Source: Methanocella sp. (lineage in GTDB: Archaea > Halobacteriota > Methanocellia > Methanocellales > Methanocellaceae). From it: 14,275 nt of DNA. The position numbers and the translations under genes are program-made. Where the stretch lies: NCBI RefSeq assembly GCF_035506375.1, contig NZ_DATJPM010000090.1, positions 1 through 14,275 on the forward strand, in the 5' to 3' direction. Shown here one piece after another: positions 12,880-14,275 of this stretch; the first letter of the stretch is position 1; every line of letters starts with the position of its first letter. Below the pieces are notes generated by a model. It was not told the DNA's origin. It ran no database searches and was given only the letters and a program-made list of their open reading frames with translations.

Positions 12880-13257
12880 TCAGACCCACTGCCAGGCATA
12901 CCAGACTATCAGTACATTAAACACAAGTCCTACGATCATCAAGAACTTATCGTATGCCGAAGGGTAGTTAGGTAATCCTATGAGATTGAATCCGAAGAAG
13001 AATATGGCAACTAGGATATTAGCCCATCGATTTGCGGAATGGCTCAGCGTCAGTGACAGGATGACCATGACGATCGGAGCCACCATTAATATTGCAATTC
13101 CGAGGCCCATTCCCTGAGTTATTCGCCGACCTCCGATCTCTCCCGCTTTAAAGTCGCCGCTAAATATTCGCAGCACGTCCCCCAGGAGATACGTTAACAT
13201 CAGGGCTGTCCATAATGCCGCTAGTATAATCATTACGTCATCCATCTCGATCAACAC
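12880..13257 (-). CDS. Four-helix membrane protein, DUF6326-like
   Basis: This 125-residue integral membrane protein has four hydrophobic segments at about residues 8-27, 47-69, 79-94 and 104-122. The pattern MIILAALWTALMLTYLLGDV, RITQGMGLGIAILMVAPIVM, SANRWANILVAIFF and LIVWYAWQWV matches my recollection of DUF6326 proteins. These are small membrane proteins of unknown function, and I cannot verify the match here. The start is uncertain. The GTG at 13257 is preceded by GGAGG (13272-13268, spacer 10). An ATG four codons later (13245) is preceded by AGGTG with a 9-base spacer. A palindrome at 13277-13315 overlaps the likely promoter. The gene lies 60 bases upstream of the quinone oxidoreductase-like gene on the same strand and may be co-transcribed with it. 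Confidence 0.78.
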   Translation of the reverse strand: MLIEMDDVMIILAALWTALMLTYLLGDVLRIFSGDFKAGEIGGRRITQGMGLGIAILMVAPIVMVILSLTLSHSANRWANILVAIFFFGFNLIGLPNYPSAYDKFLMIVGLVFNVLIVWYAWQWV

Positions 13258-13276
13258 CTGCCAGTTGCCTCCGGTA

Positions 13277-13315
13277 ATTCAAATAATAGTCTATTCCACT
13301 ATTAATAATTTGAAT
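13277..13315. promoter_or_regulatory. Inverted repeat in the promoter of the DUF6326-like gene (possible operator)
   Basis: ATTCAAATAATAGT (13277-13290) faces ACTATTAATAATTTGAAT (13298-13315). The outer eight bases (ATTCAAAT/ATTTGAAT) and the inner six (AATAGT/ACTATT) pair exactly, with four extra bases in the right arm. It is 20-58 bases before the GTG and overlaps where the TATA box and transcription start should be. That suits a dimeric repressor, but no regulator gene is visible nearby. Confidence 0.4.
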
Positions 13316-13414
13316 AAGCACAAGCATAAACAATTGTCATCTATTTTAATAGTAAAATGTTTTAAGCGCCATAATGAGTCGCTCAAGGCGGCTTTTTATT
13401 ATCAAGCTTCAGAG

Positions 13415-13672
13415 TTAAACTTCCGGTGTGGTGCTTCTTTCGATGTATGGGTCGCCATCCTGGAGCTTGATGATCACTAAAGAGTCTAGGGGATATTCGG
13501 ATTTTATTAGCTCGTATTCCCCGTCCGGCAGAGGATAATCTAATATGACCACTTCATTTCCGATCTGGACGATGACTTTTCCGAGGCCTGACAATGGCTG
13601 CGCATCATAATAGCCCATAATCTTTCCGATATTACGACCTTCCGCAATAGCGCTCTTCATAGTTTTACCCAT
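13415..13672 (-). CDS. Hypothetical small beta-rich protein
   Basis: I do not recognise a family. The 85-residue product has an N-terminal helix (MGKTMKSAIAEGRNIGKIMG) and then alternating short strands: YDAQPLSGLGKVIVQIGNEVVILDYPLPDGEYELIKS and LDSLVIIKLQDGDPYI. It has no membrane segment, signal or cysteine. The regular hydrophobic pattern suggests a small folded beta-barrel or sandwich, which argues for a real gene. The ATG at 13672 is the first start; a second ATG four codons in is possible. A TATA-like GTTATACC around 13729-13722 on the minus strand would give a leader of about 30 bases. It is divergent from the gene at 13834 across an AT-rich spacer of 161 bases. The 157-base gap on its other side (13258-13414) holds the palindrome listed separately. 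Confidence 0.6.
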   Translation of the reverse strand: MGKTMKSAIAEGRNIGKIMGYYDAQPLSGLGKVIVQIGNEVVILDYPLPDGEYELIKSEYPLDSLVIIKLQDGDPYIERSTTPEV

Positions 13673-13786
13673 TGTATTTTCTGTGCCACGGCAAGCTTAC
13701 TATTCATTATTATGGTCAGTGGTATAACAGTTCCCTATATAGTAAATATTTTCATATATATTAAACAGGTTTTTATCGGCGGTTTA

Positions 13787-13814
13787 AAATATTTATAGAA
13801 AAAAATATTTATAG
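13787..13814 (+). promoter_or_regulatory. Two tandem TATA elements upstream of the 13834 gene
   Basis: AAATATTTATAG occurs twice, at 13787-13798 and 13803-13814, 16 bases apart. The second is centred about 25 bases before the ATG at 13834 and predicts a leaderless transcript. The first would start transcription about 16 bases earlier. Confidence 0.45.
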
Positions 13815-13833
13815 GGCCACGTCATTGGGATTT

Positions 13834-14055
13834 ATGCGGTTGATATTCAACCGTGGATTGGACTGTATGAGCGAAACGAACCATGAAATATATTTCCGTA
13901 AAAACGGTTCGGTTTGTATGGTAGACGATGGAAATACCATGAGCGCATATCTTAAAAACACTCATAAATCGCAATCGTCCACGGGTGTTATAAAACCGAT
14001 ACTTGATAAACGGTTTAGCAAGGACCTGAGACATAGCGGTATACATAGATTTTAA
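13834..14055 (+). CDS. Hypothetical small protein
   Basis: I do not recognise a family. From the ATG at 13834 the product is 73 residues (beginning MRLIFNRGLDCMSETNHEIY), mostly polar with a basic C-terminal half (LDKRFSKDLRHSGIHRF) and no membrane segment. An ATG at 13867 (MSETNHEIYFRKNG) would give 62 residues. The upstream start is favoured because the TATA element at 13803-13814 places transcription start on it. Base composition is lower in GC than in the left part of the window, and the minus-strand frame across the same bases is about equally long, so the gene is uncertain. The promoter placement is the main support. Confidence 0.4.
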   Translation: MRLIFNRGLDCMSETNHEIYFRKNGSVCMVDDGNTMSAYLKNTHKSQSSTGVIKPILDKRFSKDLRHSGIHRF

Positions 14056-14119
14056 AACTCCTTCCCAGTTATTCCTTGAACATTTTCCTATCTATAGGAA
14101 CAATGCCTTAAAAGTAATA

Positions 14120-14212
14120 TGGAACCTGGTAGAAAAACCAGTAAAAATTATAGGTATAAAATCATAAGATTAGATATGGAAGAAGCCTATAATCCATTTT
14201 TACCTGGTTCCA
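14120..14212. repeat. 93-bp foldback repeat with nested inverted arms
   Basis: TGGAACCTGGTA (14120-14131) faces TACCTGGTTCCA (14201-14212), 11 of 12 pairing. Inside, ATTATAGG (14147-14154) faces CCTATAAT (14186-14193) exactly, and the A-run at 14143-14147 can pair with the T-run at 14197-14201. The left arm can instead form a local hairpin, CTGGT (14126-14130) with ACCAG (14137-14141). There is no coding capacity. It could be a miniature palindromic repeat or the DNA of a structured RNA. Confidence 0.55.
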
Positions 14213-14275
14213 ATTCATTTTTAAAATAAACTGCTGCGTTGAATATTGATAGGTCATTGTTTAGCAAGTAGTCTT

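Noticed and set aside
13822..14046. A 74-codon minus-strand frame opposite the small gene at 13834
   Set aside because: No promoter element at the expected distance was seen for it, whereas the plus strand has a well-placed TATA element. Neither product has a recognised family, so this is only a preference.
14013..14268. Direct repeat GTTTAGCAAG at 14013-14022 and 14259-14268 as ends of an inserted element around the foldback
   Set aside because: Ten bases in AT-rich DNA can recur by chance, one copy lies inside a possible coding region, and the window ends just after the second copy.

Overview
The window looks like chromosomal DNA of a methanogenic archaeon, probably Methanocella or a relative (Methanocellales/Methanomicrobia). 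The taxon is inferred from gene content and protein style, not from a database match. The archaeal signals are a cobalamin-type MetE C-terminus, an archaeal 2-amino-3,7-dideoxy-D-threo-hept-6-ulosonate (ADTH) synthase, a short archaeal thymidylate synthase, TATA boxes about 25 bases upstream of several starts (some leaderless), and oligo-T runs as likely terminators. I see no rRNA, tRNA, CRISPR array, transposase or phage gene.

Layout. 1-3007: the 3' end of metE, a tail-anchored small protein, then on the minus strand a HEAT-type protein and an NCS2/AzgA-type purine permease. 3211-4706: two TM2-domain membrane proteins, one with an N-terminal B-box-like zinc finger. They face each other across about 550 bp of noncoding DNA that holds a 302-bp imperfect palindrome with 24-bp perfect ends (3955-4256). 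4810-7311: a minus-strand operon of ADTH synthase, ABC ATPase and ABC-2 permease. The ATPase has no ordinary start codon where its family begins. 7419-8573: a PPOX/NimA-type flavoprotein and two small proteins of unknown role.

8636-10356: msrA converges on a 399-residue HEAT-repeat protein, and their stop codons share one CTAG. 10357-10805: about 450 bp without a convincing gene, but with strong TATA boxes and GC-rich hairpins, possibly a small RNA locus. 10806-11444: archaeal-type thymidylate synthase. 11494-11855: a 5'-truncated, frameshifted aldo/keto reductase remnant abutting the end of an intact quinone oxidoreductase-like gene (11848-12819). 12880-14055: a four-helix DUF6326-like membrane protein and two small unknown genes in AT-rich surroundings, followed by a foldback repeat at 14120-14212.

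Most genes are housekeeping or membrane functions, and I find no clear defence or mobile system. The observations most worth following are the long palindromic element, the noncanonical ATPase start, the broken aldo/keto reductase, and the structured noncoding stretches at 10440-10700 and 14120-14212.
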